A stretch of 64,000 nucleotides of DNA from Microbacterium neungamense (GTDB lineage: Bacteria; Actinomycetota; Actinomycetes; Actinomycetales; Microbacteriaceae): the NCBI RefSeq assembly GCF_024971095.1, contig NZ_CP069717.1, positions 248,001-312,000 of the forward strand, read 5' to 3'. Below the pieces are notes generated by a model. The model was not told the origin of the DNA, made no database searches, and saw nothing but the letters and a program-made list of their open reading frames with translations. How positions within the stretch are numbered: the first letter of the stretch is position 1; the number at the start of each line of letters is the position of its first letter. The position numbers were made by a program, and so were the translations under genes. This document shows positions 32,218-43,491 of the stretch, in pieces.

Positions 32218-32709
32218 TCAGTGGCCCTGCGAGCCGAAGCGCTCGATGGCCTCGTCGAGGATGCGCTGCGCCTCGGCGGCGTCGCCCCACGCGTCGACCT
32301 TGACCCACTTGCCGGGCTCGAGGTCCTTGTAGTGCTCGAAGAAGTGCTCGATCTCCTTCTTGGTGTACTCCGGGATGTCGGCGATGTCCTGGATGTGCTG
32401 CCAGCGCGGGTCCTTCGACAGCACCGCGACGAGCTTGTCGTCGCCGCCGGCCTCGTCGCTCATCTTCAGCACGGCGACCGGGCGGACGTTCACCACGACG
32501 CCCGGGAAGATCGTGTGGTCGAGCAGCACCAGCACGTCCAGCGGGTCGCCGTCCTCGCCGAGCGTGTTGTCGAAGTACCCGTAGTCGGCCGGGTAGCCGA
32601 ACGTCGTGTACAGGACGCGGTCGAGGTGGACTCGCCCGGTCTCGTGGTCGACCTCGTACTTCACCCGGCTGCCGCGCGGGATCTCGATGACGGCGTCGTG
32701 TGCGCCCAT
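32218..32709 (-). CDS. ppa: inorganic pyrophosphatase
   Basis: 163 aa, family I soluble PPase that hydrolyses PPi and drives biosynthesis forward. Signature sequences: EIPRGSRVKYEVDHETGRVH, LYTTFGYPADYGYFDNTLGE, and the metal site DGDPLDVLVLLD with three Asp. KMSDEAGGDDKLVAVLSKDP and the helix HFFEHYKDLEPGKWVKVDAW complete it. Actinobacterial ppa genes often stand next to dacB, tilS and hpt; here the LysR-transporter-SDR unit lies between. Confidence 0.97.
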   Translation of the reverse strand: MGAHDAVIEIPRGSRVKYEVDHETGRVHLDRVLYTTFGYPADYGYFDNTLGEDGDPLDVLVLLDHTIFPGVVVNVRPVAVLKMSDEAGGDDKLVAVLSKDPRWQHIQDIADIPEYTKKEIEHFFEHYKDLEPGKWVKVDAWGDAAEAQRILDEAIERFGSQGH

Positions 32710-32790
32710 GCGTGTGCTCCTCAGGGAAAGATCGGTCGGATGCCGGGGACCAGCCTACCGGCGACGTGCTGTCACACCCGTCCCCGCTGC

Positions 32791-33714
32791 TCAGTCGGCG
32801 TGAGCGCCGCGGCCGAGGAGCGCGTCCTGCACGGCGGCGGTGCGCCGGCGCAGGGCATCCGCCACCGCCGCGACCGCGGGCTGGCGCAGGGAATCCGGCC
32901 GCAGCACCATCCAGTACGGCAGCCGCTCCGCGAACTCCTCCGGCAGCAGGCGGACCAGGTCGGGATGACGGTCGGCCATGAAGCACGGCAGGAAGCCGAT
33001 TCCGGCCCCCGCCCGGGTGGCCTCGACGTGCACGAACACGTTGGTGGAGCTGAGCGAGTCCATCATCCCGGGCACCAGCCGCCGCGGGGCGTCCAGGTCG
33101 TCGACTTGCAGCATCGAGTCGACGAAGTACACCAGCGGATGCCGGCTGAGCTCGCCGATGCCGGACGGCGTGCCGTACTCGGCGAGGTAGTCGCGCGAGG
33201 CGTACATGCCCAGCACGTAGTCGCCGAGCCGGATCGCCTCCGCGCGGTGCACCTGGGGCTGCCCGACCACGACCTCCAGGTCCAGTCCGGAGCGGTGCTG
33301 CAGGGCGCGGCGGGTCACGTTGACGATCTCCACACTGAGCCGCGGATGCCGTCGCCGCAGCTCCGCGACCGCCGGCACCACCACGAACGCGCTGAACCCG
33401 TCCGTCGCCGACATCCGCACGACGCCCGCGATCTGGTCGGCCTCCTCCTCGCCCTCGTGGATCGTCGCGACGGCCGCCTCGACGTCCTCCGCGGCGCGCA
33501 CCGCGCGGCGCCCCAGGTCGGTCAGCTCCCAGCCGCCGGTGGCGCGGGCGAGGACGCGTCCGCCGAGGTCGTTCTCCAGGGCGGCGATACGTCGCGAGAC
33601 GGTGGTGTGGTTCAGACCCAGGCTCTCGCCGGCGGTGGTGAAGCGGCCGGTGCGCGCGACGGCGAGGAGGATCAGCAGATCGTCCGGATGCGGAGAGGCG
33701 GCTCCAGGAACCAT
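32791..33714 (-). CDS. LysR-family transcriptional regulator
   Basis: 307 aa from ATG 33714. N-terminal winged HTH: DDLLILLAVARTGRFTTAGE, SLGLNHTTVSRRIAALENDL, GGRVLARATGGWELTDLGRR. The rest is a substrate-binding-like effector domain (MSATDGFSAFVVVPAVAELR, LDLEVVVGQPQVHRAEAIRL). It is divergent from the MHS transporter and SDR genes and the likely regulator of that pair. The palindrome at 33717-33730 lies at its own start region, fitting autoregulation. Confidence 0.92.
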   Translation of the reverse strand: MVPGAASPHPDDLLILLAVARTGRFTTAGESLGLNHTTVSRRIAALENDLGGRVLARATGGWELTDLGRRAVRAAEDVEAAVATIHEGEEEADQIAGVVRMSATDGFSAFVVVPAVAELRRRHPRLSVEIVNVTRRALQHRSGLDLEVVVGQPQVHRAEAIRLGDYVLGMYASRDYLAEYGTPSGIGELSRHPLVYFVDSMLQVDDLDAPRRLVPGMMDSLSSTNVFVHVEATRAGAGIGFLPCFMADRHPDLVRLLPEEFAERLPYWMVLRPDSLRQPAVAAVADALRRRTAAVQDALLGRGAHAD

Positions 33715-33716
33715 GT

Positions 33717-33730
33717 GTGCAATTCTGCAC
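33717..33730. promoter_or_regulatory. putative LysR operator
   Basis: GTGCA-ATTC-TGCAC, a perfect 5-bp dyad in the divergent region, with the T-N-A spacing typical of LysR boxes. It touches the regulator's own start. Confidence 0.5.
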
Positions 33731-33867
33731 TCGATATGTGCCGCTCTGGTCATTGATGCACACGCGGCGTCGTGCCCATACTGACGGAGGCCGGCCCTCA
33801 GGAGGGCTGCCGGACCGCTTGGCGGATGCCGACGAGGGCATCCGCGCAATCACGAAGGAGTGCATCG

Positions 33868-35247
33868 ATGAGCGTCAACAGGACGACCCCGCCCGAGACC
33901 GAGACCTCAGGGCTGAAGAAGATCGTGGCCGCCTCGATGGTGGGCACCGTCGTCGAGTGGTACGAGTTCTTCCTCTACGCCACCGCCGCCTCGCTGATCT
34001 TCGGCACCCTCTTCTTCCCGAACGCCGGCACCGAGCTGGACGGCATCATCGCCGCGTTCCTCACCTACGCCGTCGGCTTCATCGCGCGGCCGCTCGGCGG
34101 CATCGTGTTCGGACAGATCGGCGACCGGCTCGGCCGCAAGCACACGCTGCAGATCACGATCATCCTGGTCGGCGTCGCCACCTTCCTGATGGGCTGCCTG
34201 CCCGGCTTCAACGCCATCGGATACTGGGCGCCCGTGCTGCTGGTGATCCTGCGCTTCGTGCAGGGCTTCGCCGTCGGCGGCGAGTGGGGCGGCGCCGTGC
34301 TGCTGGTCGCCGAGCACAGCCCGGACCGCTCGCGCGCCTTCTGGTCCAGCTGGCCGCAGGCCGCGGTCCCGGTCGGCAACCTGCTGGCGACCCTCGTGCT
34401 GCTCGGCATGTCGTGGATCCTCCCCGCCGACCAGTTCCAGAGCTGGGGCTGGCGGGTCGCGTTCTGGGCATCCGCCATCGTCGTGGTCATCGGCTACTAC
34501 ATCCGCACCCACGTCAGCGAGGCGCCGATCTTCCTCGAGGCCCGCGCTCAGGTGGAGGCCGGCAAGGCCACCCGCTACGGTGTGCTCGAAGTGGTGCGCA
34601 CGTACCCGCGCGGCATCTTCGGCGCCATGGGCCTGCGCTTCGCGGAGAACATCCTGTACTACATCATCGTGTCGTTCTCGATCGTGTACCTGAAGACCGT
34701 GCACGCGTACGACACCAGCCAGCTGCTGCTCGCGCTGCTCGTCGCGCACGTCATCCACTTCCTGGTGATCCCGCAGGTCGGCCGGTTGTCGGATGCCCTG
34801 GGCCGCCGTCCGGTCTACCTCGCCGGTGCGGTGCTCGGCGCCTCGTGGGCCTTCTTCGCCTTCCCGATGTTCGACACCCTGAACCCGTTCGTCATCATCG
34901 CCGCGGTCACCATCGGCCTCTGCTTCCACGCGCTGATGTACGCGGGTCAGCCCGCCATCATGGCCGAATTGTTCCCCACCCGGATGCGGTACTCGGGCGT
35001 CTCGCTGGGCTACCAGGTCACCTCCATCGTCGCCGGCTCGCTGGCGCCCATCATCGCGACCGCGCTGCTGCAGCAGTACGGCTCCGGGGTGCCGGTGGCG
35101 ATCTACGTCGCGATCGCCTGCGCCATCACAGCCGTCGCCGTGATCACCCTGAAGGAGACCCGGGGCATCGCGCTGCAGGACGTCGACGACGCCGACGCCC
35201 GCGCGCACGGGCTCACCACCGCCAGGGTCGGCGATGGCATCCGCTGA
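33868..35247 (+). CDS. MHS-family MFS transporter (organic acid:H+ symporter)
   Basis: 459 aa from ATG 33868 (AAGGAG seven bases upstream). Twelve helices. MHS hallmarks: GTVVEWYEFFLYATAASLIF, GFIARPLGGIVFGQIGDRLG then RKHTLQITI, and RFVQGFAVGGEWGGAVLLVA. Members take up small carboxylates such as shikimate, citrate, proline betaine or alpha-ketoglutarate. The downstream overlapping gene is a 3-hydroxybutyrate-dehydrogenase-like SDR, suggesting a hydroxy-acid substrate here (inference). Confidence 0.9.
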   Translation: MSVNRTTPPETETSGLKKIVAASMVGTVVEWYEFFLYATAASLIFGTLFFPNAGTELDGIIAAFLTYAVGFIARPLGGIVFGQIGDRLGRKHTLQITIILVGVATFLMGCLPGFNAIGYWAPVLLVILRFVQGFAVGGEWGGAVLLVAEHSPDRSRAFWSSWPQAAVPVGNLLATLVLLGMSWILPADQFQSWGWRVAFWASAIVVVIGYYIRTHVSEAPIFLEARAQVEAGKATRYGVLEVVRTYPRGIFGAMGLRFAENILYYIIVSFSIVYLKTVHAYDTSQLLLALLVAHVIHFLVIPQVGRLSDALGRRPVYLAGAVLGASWAFFAFPMFDTLNPFVIIAAVTIGLCFHALMYAGQPAIMAELFPTRMRYSGVSLGYQVTSIVAGSLAPIIATALLQQYGSGVPVAIYVAIACAITAVAVITLKETRGIALQDVDDADARAHGLTTARVGDGIR

Positions 35248-36043
35248 GCTGGACGCAGGGGCGGGCGCGGTGCCCGTGTCGGGGAGGCCGCTCGCCGGAC
35301 GACGCGCCCTCGTCACCGGCGGCGCGAGCGGCATCGGCCTCGCCGTCGCGCACGCGCTCGCAGCGCGCGGCGCCCACGTCGTCGTCGCCGACCGGGACCG
35401 CGACGGATGCCAGGCGGCCGCGGATGCCATGGGCGGTTCCGCCTGGACCGTCGACCTGCTCGACCCTGCGGCCGTCGCCGACGACCGGCTGGCGGAGGTG
35501 CTCGCCGACGTGGACATCCTGGTCAACAACGCCGGGATCCAGCGCGTCAGCCCGATCGAGGAGTTCGACCCGCAGGACTTCCGCCGCATCCTCAGGCTGA
35601 TGGTCGAGGTGCCGTTCCTGCTCGTCCGCGCCGCGCTGCCCGGCATGTACGCCCGCGGGTTCGGCCGGATCGTCAACGTCTCCTCCGTGCACGGGCTGCG
35701 CGCCTCGCCGTACAAGTCCGCATACGTGACCGCCAAGCACGGGCTGGAGGGACTGTCCAAGGTCACCGCGCTGGAGGGCGGCGGGCGCGGAGTCACCAGC
35801 AACTGCGTCAACCCCGGCTACGTGCGCACGCCGCTGGTGGAGAAGCAGCTCGCTGACCAGGCGCGCATCCACGGCATCCCGGAGGCCGAGGTGCTCGACC
35901 GGATCATGCTGACCGAGAGTGCGATCAAGCGGCTGATCGAACCGGCCGAGGTCGCCTCGCTGGTGGCGTGGCTGGCGAGCGACGAGGCGGCCATGGTGAC
36001 CGGCGCCAGCTACACGATGGACGGCGGCTGGTCGGCCCGGTGA
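35234..36043 (+). CDS. short-chain dehydrogenase (3-hydroxybutyrate dehydrogenase-like)
   Basis: 269 aa, NAD(P)-binding SDR. Motifs: TGGASGIGLAVAHALAARGA, D-I-L-V-N-N-A-G-I-Q, VNVSSVHGLRASPYKSAYVT with Ser and Tyr-x-x-x-Lys, and NPGYVRTPLVEKQLADQARI, the last closely matching 3-hydroxybutyrate dehydrogenases. The 14-base overlap with the transporter shows cotranscription. The probable reaction is (R)-3-hydroxybutyrate to acetoacetate in the cytosol. Confidence 0.88.
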   Translation: MASAELDAGAGAVPVSGRPLAGRRALVTGGASGIGLAVAHALAARGAHVVVADRDRDGCQAAADAMGGSAWTVDLLDPAAVADDRLAEVLADVDILVNNAGIQRVSPIEEFDPQDFRRILRLMVEVPFLLVRAALPGMYARGFGRIVNVSSVHGLRASPYKSAYVTAKHGLEGLSKVTALEGGGRGVTSNCVNPGYVRTPLVEKQLADQARIHGIPEAEVLDRIMLTESAIKRLIEPAEVASLVAWLASDEAAMVTGASYTMDGGWSAR

Positions 36044-36068
36044 CCGGCGGCCGGGGCGGTGCGTGCCC

Positions 36069-36074
36069 TACCGT
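36069..36074 (+). promoter_or_regulatory. -10 box TACCGT, leaderless start
   Basis: TACCGT, six bases, then GTG 36081, the chosen tilS start. Confidence 0.5.
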
Positions 36075-36080
36075 GGTGGG

Positions 36081-37067
36081 GTGCCGTCGCTGAATCCTGC
36101 CATCGCCGAGGTGCGCCGCGCCGTCCGCGGTCCGCTCCGCACGTTGCCGGCCGGCTCGACCGTGATCGTCGCGCTGTCCGGCGGCGCCGACTCGCTGGCG
36201 CTCGCCGCGGCGACCGCGTTCGAGGCGCGGGGTCTCGGTCTCGAGGTCGTGAGTGTCACGGTCGACCACGGGCTGCAGCCGGGGTCGGCGGATGCCGCGG
36301 CCACCGCCGCCCGGAACGCCGCCGCCCTCGGCATCCGTTCCCGCGTGGAGCGGGTCGAGGTCGTCGCGGGTGCGGACGGGCTCGAGGCTGCGGCACGGGA
36401 TGCTCGGTATGCGGCGCTGCGGCGCGCGGCATCCGCGGACCGAGCCCCGGTGCTGCTCGGGCACACCCTCGACGACCAAGCGGAGACCGTGCTGCTCGGG
36501 CTGGCGCGCGGATCGGGTGCGGCGAGCCTGCAGGGGATGGCGCCGGTGCGCGAGGACGAGGACGGGGTGCGCTGGCTGCGTCCGCTGCTGTCGGTGCGCC
36601 GCGCGGTGACCCGGGCGTTCTGCGCGGCATCCGGACTCGAGTCGTGGGAGGACCCGCACAACGCCGATCCGCGCTTCGCGCGCGTGCGGGTGCGGGAGCG
36701 GGTGATGCCGGTGCTCGAGGCCGAGCTCGGGCCGGGGATCGCCGAGGCGCTCGCCCGCACCGCCGAGCAGCTGCGCGAGGACGCCGAGGCGTTCGACGAG
36801 ATGATCCACGAGACGATCGAGGACATCGTCGAGCACGCCGAGGCGGGGATCTCGGTGAGCGCGGCGGCGCTGGCGGCCAACCCGGCGGCGCTGCGGAACC
36901 GCATCATCCGGCTCGTCGTGCACAGCGAGTTCGGGGTGAGCCTGACCCGGCGGCAGACGCTGGAGGTGGCCCGGCTCGTCACCGACTGGTCCGGTCAAGG
37001 GCCGATCGACCTGCCCGGCTGCGTCGCCGAGCGCCGCGGCGGGCGGGTGGTGTTCACGGCGCGCTGA
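36081..37067 (+). CDS. tilS: tRNA(Ile)-lysidine synthetase
   Basis: 328 aa from GTG 36081 (GTG 36063 is the alternative). PP-loop ATPase motif SGGADS in VIVALSGGADSLALAAATAF, then VTVDHGLQPGSADAAATAAR, and GHTLDDQAETVLLGLARGSG, the TilS signature. It converts the wobble C of tRNA-Ile(CAU) to lysidine, which is essential. The C-terminal domain is short, as in other actinobacteria. It precedes hpt and ftsH in the conserved order. Confidence 0.95.
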   Translation: MPSLNPAIAEVRRAVRGPLRTLPAGSTVIVALSGGADSLALAAATAFEARGLGLEVVSVTVDHGLQPGSADAAATAARNAAALGIRSRVERVEVVAGADGLEAAARDARYAALRRAASADRAPVLLGHTLDDQAETVLLGLARGSGAASLQGMAPVREDEDGVRWLRPLLSVRRAVTRAFCAASGLESWEDPHNADPRFARVRVRERVMPVLEAELGPGIAEALARTAEQLREDAEAFDEMIHETIEDIVEHAEAGISVSAAALAANPAALRNRIIRLVVHSEFGVSLTRRQTLEVARLVTDWSGQGPIDLPGCVAERRGGRVVFTAR

Positions 37068-37122
37068 GCGGCGGTGGGGGTGCTCCGCGGCGGTGCGGGT
37101 GCTCAGCGGCGGCGCGGGGTGC

Positions 37123-37695
37123 TCAGCGGCGGCCGCCGAACAGGCCCCCGAGGATGTCGCCCACGACACCGCCGATGCCGCCCGAACTGCCGGACCCGGT
37201 CGATCCGGAGCCGCCGCCGAGCAGACCGCCGAGACCGCCCAGGATGTCGCCGAGCCCGCCGCCGCTGCCGGCCTCGGACGAAGAGCCGGCGGTGGAGCCG
37301 CCCTTGCCCTTGGTCGCGTTCGCGATCAGGCCGAGGATGATCGGTGCGAGGATCGGCAGCAGCTTGCCGAAGTCGATGCCGCCCGCGGTCTTCTCGGAGG
37401 TGGTGAGGGTCTCCTCGACGTCCTTCTTCTTGTCGCCGAAGACGTGCTTCACGATCTTCTCGCCGTCCTCGCGGTCGACGTCGTCGACGCTCGAGGCGCC
37501 GGAGAAGCCTTCGTGCCGGTTCAGCGCCTGCTCGATCGCCGAGGATCCCTCGGGCGTCTCGGCGTTCTTCTGCAGACCGCCGAGCAGGGCGGCGCTGCCC
37601 TCCGCCACGGCCTGGCGCGCCACGTCCTGGCTGACGCCGAACCGCTGGGCGATGTCGTCGATCGGGACCTGCTTCAGGATCTCGTCGAGGTTCAT
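37123..37695 (-). CDS. DUF937 family protein
   Basis: 190 aa from ATG 37695 (GGAGGGAGAG upstream). The N-terminal DUF937 helical domain reads LDEILKQVPIDDIAQRFGVS, QDVARQAVAEGSAALLGGLQ, and SVDDVDREDGEKIVKHVFGD. A hydrophobic stretch LLPILAPIILGLIANAT follows, then a long Gly/Ser-rich tail with repeated G-G-L-G-x-I-L-G-G. The function is unknown. It sits between tilS and hpt but on the opposite strand. Confidence 0.88.
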   Translation of the reverse strand: MNLDEILKQVPIDDIAQRFGVSQDVARQAVAEGSAALLGGLQKNAETPEGSSAIEQALNRHEGFSGASSVDDVDREDGEKIVKHVFGDKKKDVEETLTTSEKTAGGIDFGKLLPILAPIILGLIANATKGKGGSTAGSSSEAGSGGGLGDILGGLGGLLGGGSGSTGSGSSGGIGGVVGDILGGLFGGRR

Positions 37696-37840
37696 GGGCT
37701 CTCCCTCCGCGGGCACCCGCCCGCCTCTCCGCTCACAGTAGCGCGCAGGGGGTGCGCGGGGGAGGGGGACAGGGGGCATTCGTCTGTGGCATACCGTCAC
37801 GGGCACGAGGGTCTGTCACGGGGGCATCCGGACGCTCGCC

Positions 37841-37846
37841 TAAAAT
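37841..37846 (+). promoter_or_regulatory. -10 box TAAAAT, leaderless start
   Basis: TAAAAT, six bases, then ATG 37853 with no ribosome site. The best -10 match in the window. Confidence 0.65.
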
Positions 37847-37852
37847 CGACCC

Positions 37853-40596
<2,744 letters not shown>

Positions 40597-40597
40597 C

Positions 40598-41239
40598 GTG
40601 GCTGTCGACAGGGCGCGCGTCGAGCGGCTCACCCGTGAGCTCCTCGAGGCGATCGGCGAGGACCCGGAGCGTCCGGGCCTGAAGCAGACCCCGGCGCGGA
40701 TGGCGGAGCTGTACGCGGAGTACTTCGCCGGCGTGCACGAGGACCCCGCCGCGCCGCTGGCGCGCACCATCAGCGTCGCCCGCGGCCCGGCGCCGGAGAC
40801 GCTGCCGTCGGGGGCGGTGCTGATGCGCGACATCCGGTTCCGCTCGGTGTGCGAGCACCACCTGCTGCCGTTCGCCGGCCACGCGCACCTCGCCTACCTG
40901 CCCGGCGAGCAGGTCGTCGGCCTGGGCGCCCTGGTCAAGGTGGTCGAGATCCTGGCCGCGCGACCGCAGGTGCAGGAGCGCCTCGGCGAGCAGATCGCCG
41001 ACACCATCGCCGAGAACCTCGACACCCGCGGCGTCCTCGTCGTGCTCGACGCCACGCACGGCTGCGTCACCATGCGCGGCGGTCGCCAGCCCGAGGCGTC
41101 CACGCTCACCATCGCCGCCCGCGGCGCGTTCGCCGAGCCGGCCGCCCGCGCCGAGCTCATCGCGCTCATCGGCGGGTCGCGGCCCGGCGGCGCCGGGCAG
41201 GGCGATGCCGCAGCGGGCCCCTCCGGAGGCGCGTGGTGA
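40598..41239 (+). CDS. folE: GTP cyclohydrolase I
   Basis: 213 aa from GTG 40598. It catalyses GTP to dihydroneopterin triphosphate, the first step of folate synthesis. Motifs: EDPERPGLKQTPARMAELYA, zinc/active-site SVCEHHLLPFAGHAHLAYLP, GLGALVKVVEILAARPQVQE, TRGVLVVLDATHGCVTMRGG. All zinc ligands (Cys of CEHH, His, and Cys of HGCVTMRG) are present. The low-complexity tail (GGAGQGDAAAGPSGG) is extra. It overlaps folP by GTGA. Confidence 0.97.
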   Translation: MAVDRARVERLTRELLEAIGEDPERPGLKQTPARMAELYAEYFAGVHEDPAAPLARTISVARGPAPETLPSGAVLMRDIRFRSVCEHHLLPFAGHAHLAYLPGEQVVGLGALVKVVEILAARPQVQERLGEQIADTIAENLDTRGVLVVLDATHGCVTMRGGRQPEASTLTIAARGAFAEPAARAELIALIGGSRPGGAGQGDAAAGPSGGAW

Positions 41240-42084
41240 CCGGCATCTGGGGCATCCTGAACATCACCCCCGACTCGTTCAGCGACGGCGGCCGCTACCT
41301 CGATCCCGGGATCGCGGTCGCGCACGCCCGGATGCTGCGCGCCCAGGGCGCGGCGGTCGTCGACGTCGGCGGCGAGTCCACGCGCCCCGGCGCGGAGCGG
41401 GTGCCGGAGGCGGAGGAGCAGCGTCGGGTGCTGCCGGTGATCGAGGCGCTGACGGATGCCGGCATCCCGGTCTCGATCGACACCCTGAACGCGTCCACGG
41501 CCGTCGCCGCCGTGCGCGCCGGGGCGCGGTACGTGAACGACGTGTCCGGCGGGCTCGCGGACGAGCGGATGCTGGCCGCCGTCGCGGACACCGATGCCGA
41601 CGTGGTGCTCGGCCACTGGCGCGGACCGTCCAGCGACATGTACGCGCGGGCCCAGTACACCCGCGCCGCGCGGGAGGTCGCCGCGGAGCTGCACGACCGG
41701 ATCGCGGCGGCCGCAGCTGCGGGCATCGCCCCGGCCCGCGTCATCCTGGATCCGGGGATCGGCTTCGCGAAGTCCGGGACGCAGAACTGGGAGGTGCTGC
41801 GCGGGCTGGACGAGATCGTCGGGCTCGGGCACCGAGTGCTCGTCGGAACGTCGCGCAAGCGGTTCCTCGGCGAGATCCTCGCCGCCGCCCCGTCGTCGAA
41901 CGACGGCGCGGACGCTTCGACAGGCTCAGCGTCCGAGGCCGGCATCCCCCTCGCCCGCCGTGATCTCGCCACCGCCGTGACCAGCGTCCTGGCCGCGCGC
42001 GCCGGCGCGTGGGCGGTCCGGGTCCACGACGTCGCCTCCACCCGCGACGCCCTCGCGGTGCAGAGAGCCTGGGACGGAGCCTGA
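41236..42084 (+). CDS. folP: dihydropteroate synthase (with embedded repeat)
   Basis: 282 aa from GTG 41236 (GGAGG six bases upstream). TIM-barrel DHPS: ILNITPDSFSDGGRYLDPGI, VDVGGESTRPGAERVPEAEE, VNDVSGGL, DPGIGFAKSGTQNWEVLRGL, and the sulfonamide-site GTSRKRFLGEIL. Between GEILAAAPSSNDG and AGIPLARRDLATAVTSVLAA lies DASTGSASE, encoded by the TTCGACAGGCTCAG repeat (41911-41933) in frame. The insertion is in the loop after the conserved K-R-F-L-G, so the enzyme may still work. It joins the pterin and p-aminobenzoate parts of folate. Confidence 0.96.
   Translation: MTGIWGILNITPDSFSDGGRYLDPGIAVAHARMLRAQGAAVVDVGGESTRPGAERVPEAEEQRRVLPVIEALTDAGIPVSIDTLNASTAVAAVRAGARYVNDVSGGLADERMLAAVADTDADVVLGHWRGPSSDMYARAQYTRAAREVAAELHDRIAAAAAAGIAPARVILDPGIGFAKSGTQNWEVLRGLDEIVGLGHRVLVGTSRKRFLGEILAAAPSSNDGADASTGSASEAGIPLARRDLATAVTSVLAARAGAWAVRVHDVASTRDALAVQRAWDGA
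41911..41933. repeat. TTCGACAGGCTCAG palindromic element inside folP
   Basis: GACGCT...AGCGTC with the core TTCGACAGGCTCAG, identical to the intergenic copies at 32115-32210. Carried in frame as D-A-S-T-G-S-A-S. Confidence 0.9.
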
Positions 42085-42452
42085 TGGACCTCCTCGACGA
42101 GATCACCCTCACCGGACTGACCGTCCGCGGGCACCACGGCGTCTACGAGCACGAGCGCCGCGACGGCCAGGAGTTCCGCATCGACCTGACGCTCCGGCTG
42201 TCGCTCCGCGCCGCTGCGGCATCCGATGACGTCGCCGACACCGTGCACTACGGCGAACTGGCCGAGCGCGTCGCCGCGGTCGTCGCGGGGGAGCCGGTGA
42301 ACCTCATCGAGACCCTCGCCGAGCGCATCGCCGACGTCGTGCTGCAGGACTCCCGGGTCGAGGGCGTGACGGTCACCGTGCACAAGCCGCACGCGCCGAT
42401 CCCGCTGACCTTCTCGGACGTGTCGGTCACGATCCACCGGGGACGGTCGTGA
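42084..42452 (+). CDS. folB: dihydroneopterin aldolase
   Basis: 122 aa, start sharing one base with the folP stop (TGATG). DHNA fold: ITLTGLTVRGHHGVYEHERR, DGQEFRIDLTLRLSLRAAAA, DVADTVHYGELAERVAAVVA, EPVNLIETLAERIADVVLQD, then VTVHKPHAPIPLTFSDVSVT. Conserved active-site Tyr and Lys are visible. It converts dihydroneopterin to hydroxymethyl-dihydropterin, upstream of FolK. Confidence 0.96.
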   Translation: MDLLDEITLTGLTVRGHHGVYEHERRDGQEFRIDLTLRLSLRAAAASDDVADTVHYGELAERVAAVVAGEPVNLIETLAERIADVVLQDSRVEGVTVTVHKPHAPIPLTFSDVSVTIHRGRS

Positions 42453-43030
42453 TGGACCGCCGGCTCACCCACCCACCGGCCTTCCCCGACCCGCGGCCGG
42501 GCCGAGACCCGGAGGTGGCGGTGATCGCCCTGGGCTCGAACGAGGGCGACCGCGGGGAGATGCTGCGCGCCGCCGCCGAGCGTCTGCGCCGGCTGCCCCT
42601 CGTGGACGAGCTGCGCATGTCCGAGCCCGTCGAGACGATCGCGGTGCGCGTGGACGGTCCCGATCCGGATGCCCCGCGCTATCTCAACGCCGTCGCGCTG
42701 ATGACGACGCGGCTGGCACCCTCGGTGCTGCTCGGCATGCTGCACACCGTCGAGGAGGAGCAGGGCCGGGTGCGCCGCGAGCGGTGGGGCGACCGGACCC
42801 TCGACCTCGACCTCATCGCCTACGGCGACTTCCGCAGCGATGCGGAGCATCTGCAGGTGCCGCATCCTCGAGCGGCCGAACGGCTGTTCGTGCTCGAGCC
42901 GTGGCTGAGCCTCGACCCCCACGCGGTGCTCCCGGGACACGGGCGGGTCGCCGACCTCGTGCGGTCGCTGCGGACGGGTTCGCCCGATGCGGATGCCGGG
43001 TCGGATGCCGACGGGGAGCGGCGCCGATGA
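42452..43030 (+). CDS. folK: hydroxymethyl-dihydropterin pyrophosphokinase
   Basis: 192 aa from ATG 42452 (GTG 42449 equally possible). HPPK: VAVIALGSNEGDRGEMLRAA, SEPVETIAVRVDGPDPDAPR, YLNAVALMTTRLAPSVLLGM, and the signature RERWGDRTLDLDLIAYGDFR with the Asp pair that binds Mg. PHPRAAERLFVLEPWLSLDP follows. The N-terminal ~20 residues and Asp/Gly tail are poorly conserved. Confidence 0.96.
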   Translation: MDRRLTHPPAFPDPRPGRDPEVAVIALGSNEGDRGEMLRAAAERLRRLPLVDELRMSEPVETIAVRVDGPDPDAPRYLNAVALMTTRLAPSVLLGMLHTVEEEQGRVRRERWGDRTLDLDLIAYGDFRSDAEHLQVPHPRAAERLFVLEPWLSLDPHAVLPGHGRVADLVRSLRTGSPDADAGSDADGERRR

Positions 43031-43491
43031 AACGCACCGGCCCCGGCGTCCTGCTCGTGCTCGCGCTGCTGGGCGCCGTCGCGGGCTTCGGCTTCGACCA
43101 CCTGCTCACCATCACCGGTCGGGCGACGTTCACGCCCTCGGTGTTCCTGCCGGTGCTGCTCCTGCTGCTCGCCGGAGTCGTGGTCGGCCTGGCCTGGCCG
43201 GTGCGGCGCAGCGTGCGCGACGGCATCCGCATCGACCCGTTCCGCGCCCTCCGGGCGGCCACCCTGGCGCGGGCGTCCAGCCTGCTCGGCGCGATCCTCG
43301 CCGGGTTCGCCGGCGGCCTGCTGGGCTTCCTCTTGACCCGGCCCGTCCCACCGCCGGTAGGGTCGACGGTGGCGATGCTCGCCCTCATCGTCAGCGCGCT
43401 GGTGCTGATCGGGGCCGCACTCGTCGCCGAACAGTTCTGCACGCTGCCGAAGGATTCCGATGACCGAGAGCCCGACGACCCCTCCGAGTGA
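43027..43491 (+). CDS. DUF3180 membrane protein
   Basis: 154 aa, overlapping folK by ATGA. Four hydrophobic helices (GVLLVLALLGAVAGFGFDHL, FLPVLLLLLAGVVVGLAWPV, SSLLGAILAGFAGGLLGFLL, VAMLALIVSALVLIGAALVA) and a cytoplasmic basic loop RRSVRDGIRIDPFRALRAAT. DUF3180 follows folK in many actinobacteria and its role is unknown. Confidence 0.92.
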   Translation: MKRTGPGVLLVLALLGAVAGFGFDHLLTITGRATFTPSVFLPVLLLLLAGVVVGLAWPVRRSVRDGIRIDPFRALRAATLARASSLLGAILAGFAGGLLGFLLTRPVPPPVGSTVAMLALIVSALVLIGAALVAEQFCTLPKDSDDREPDDPSE

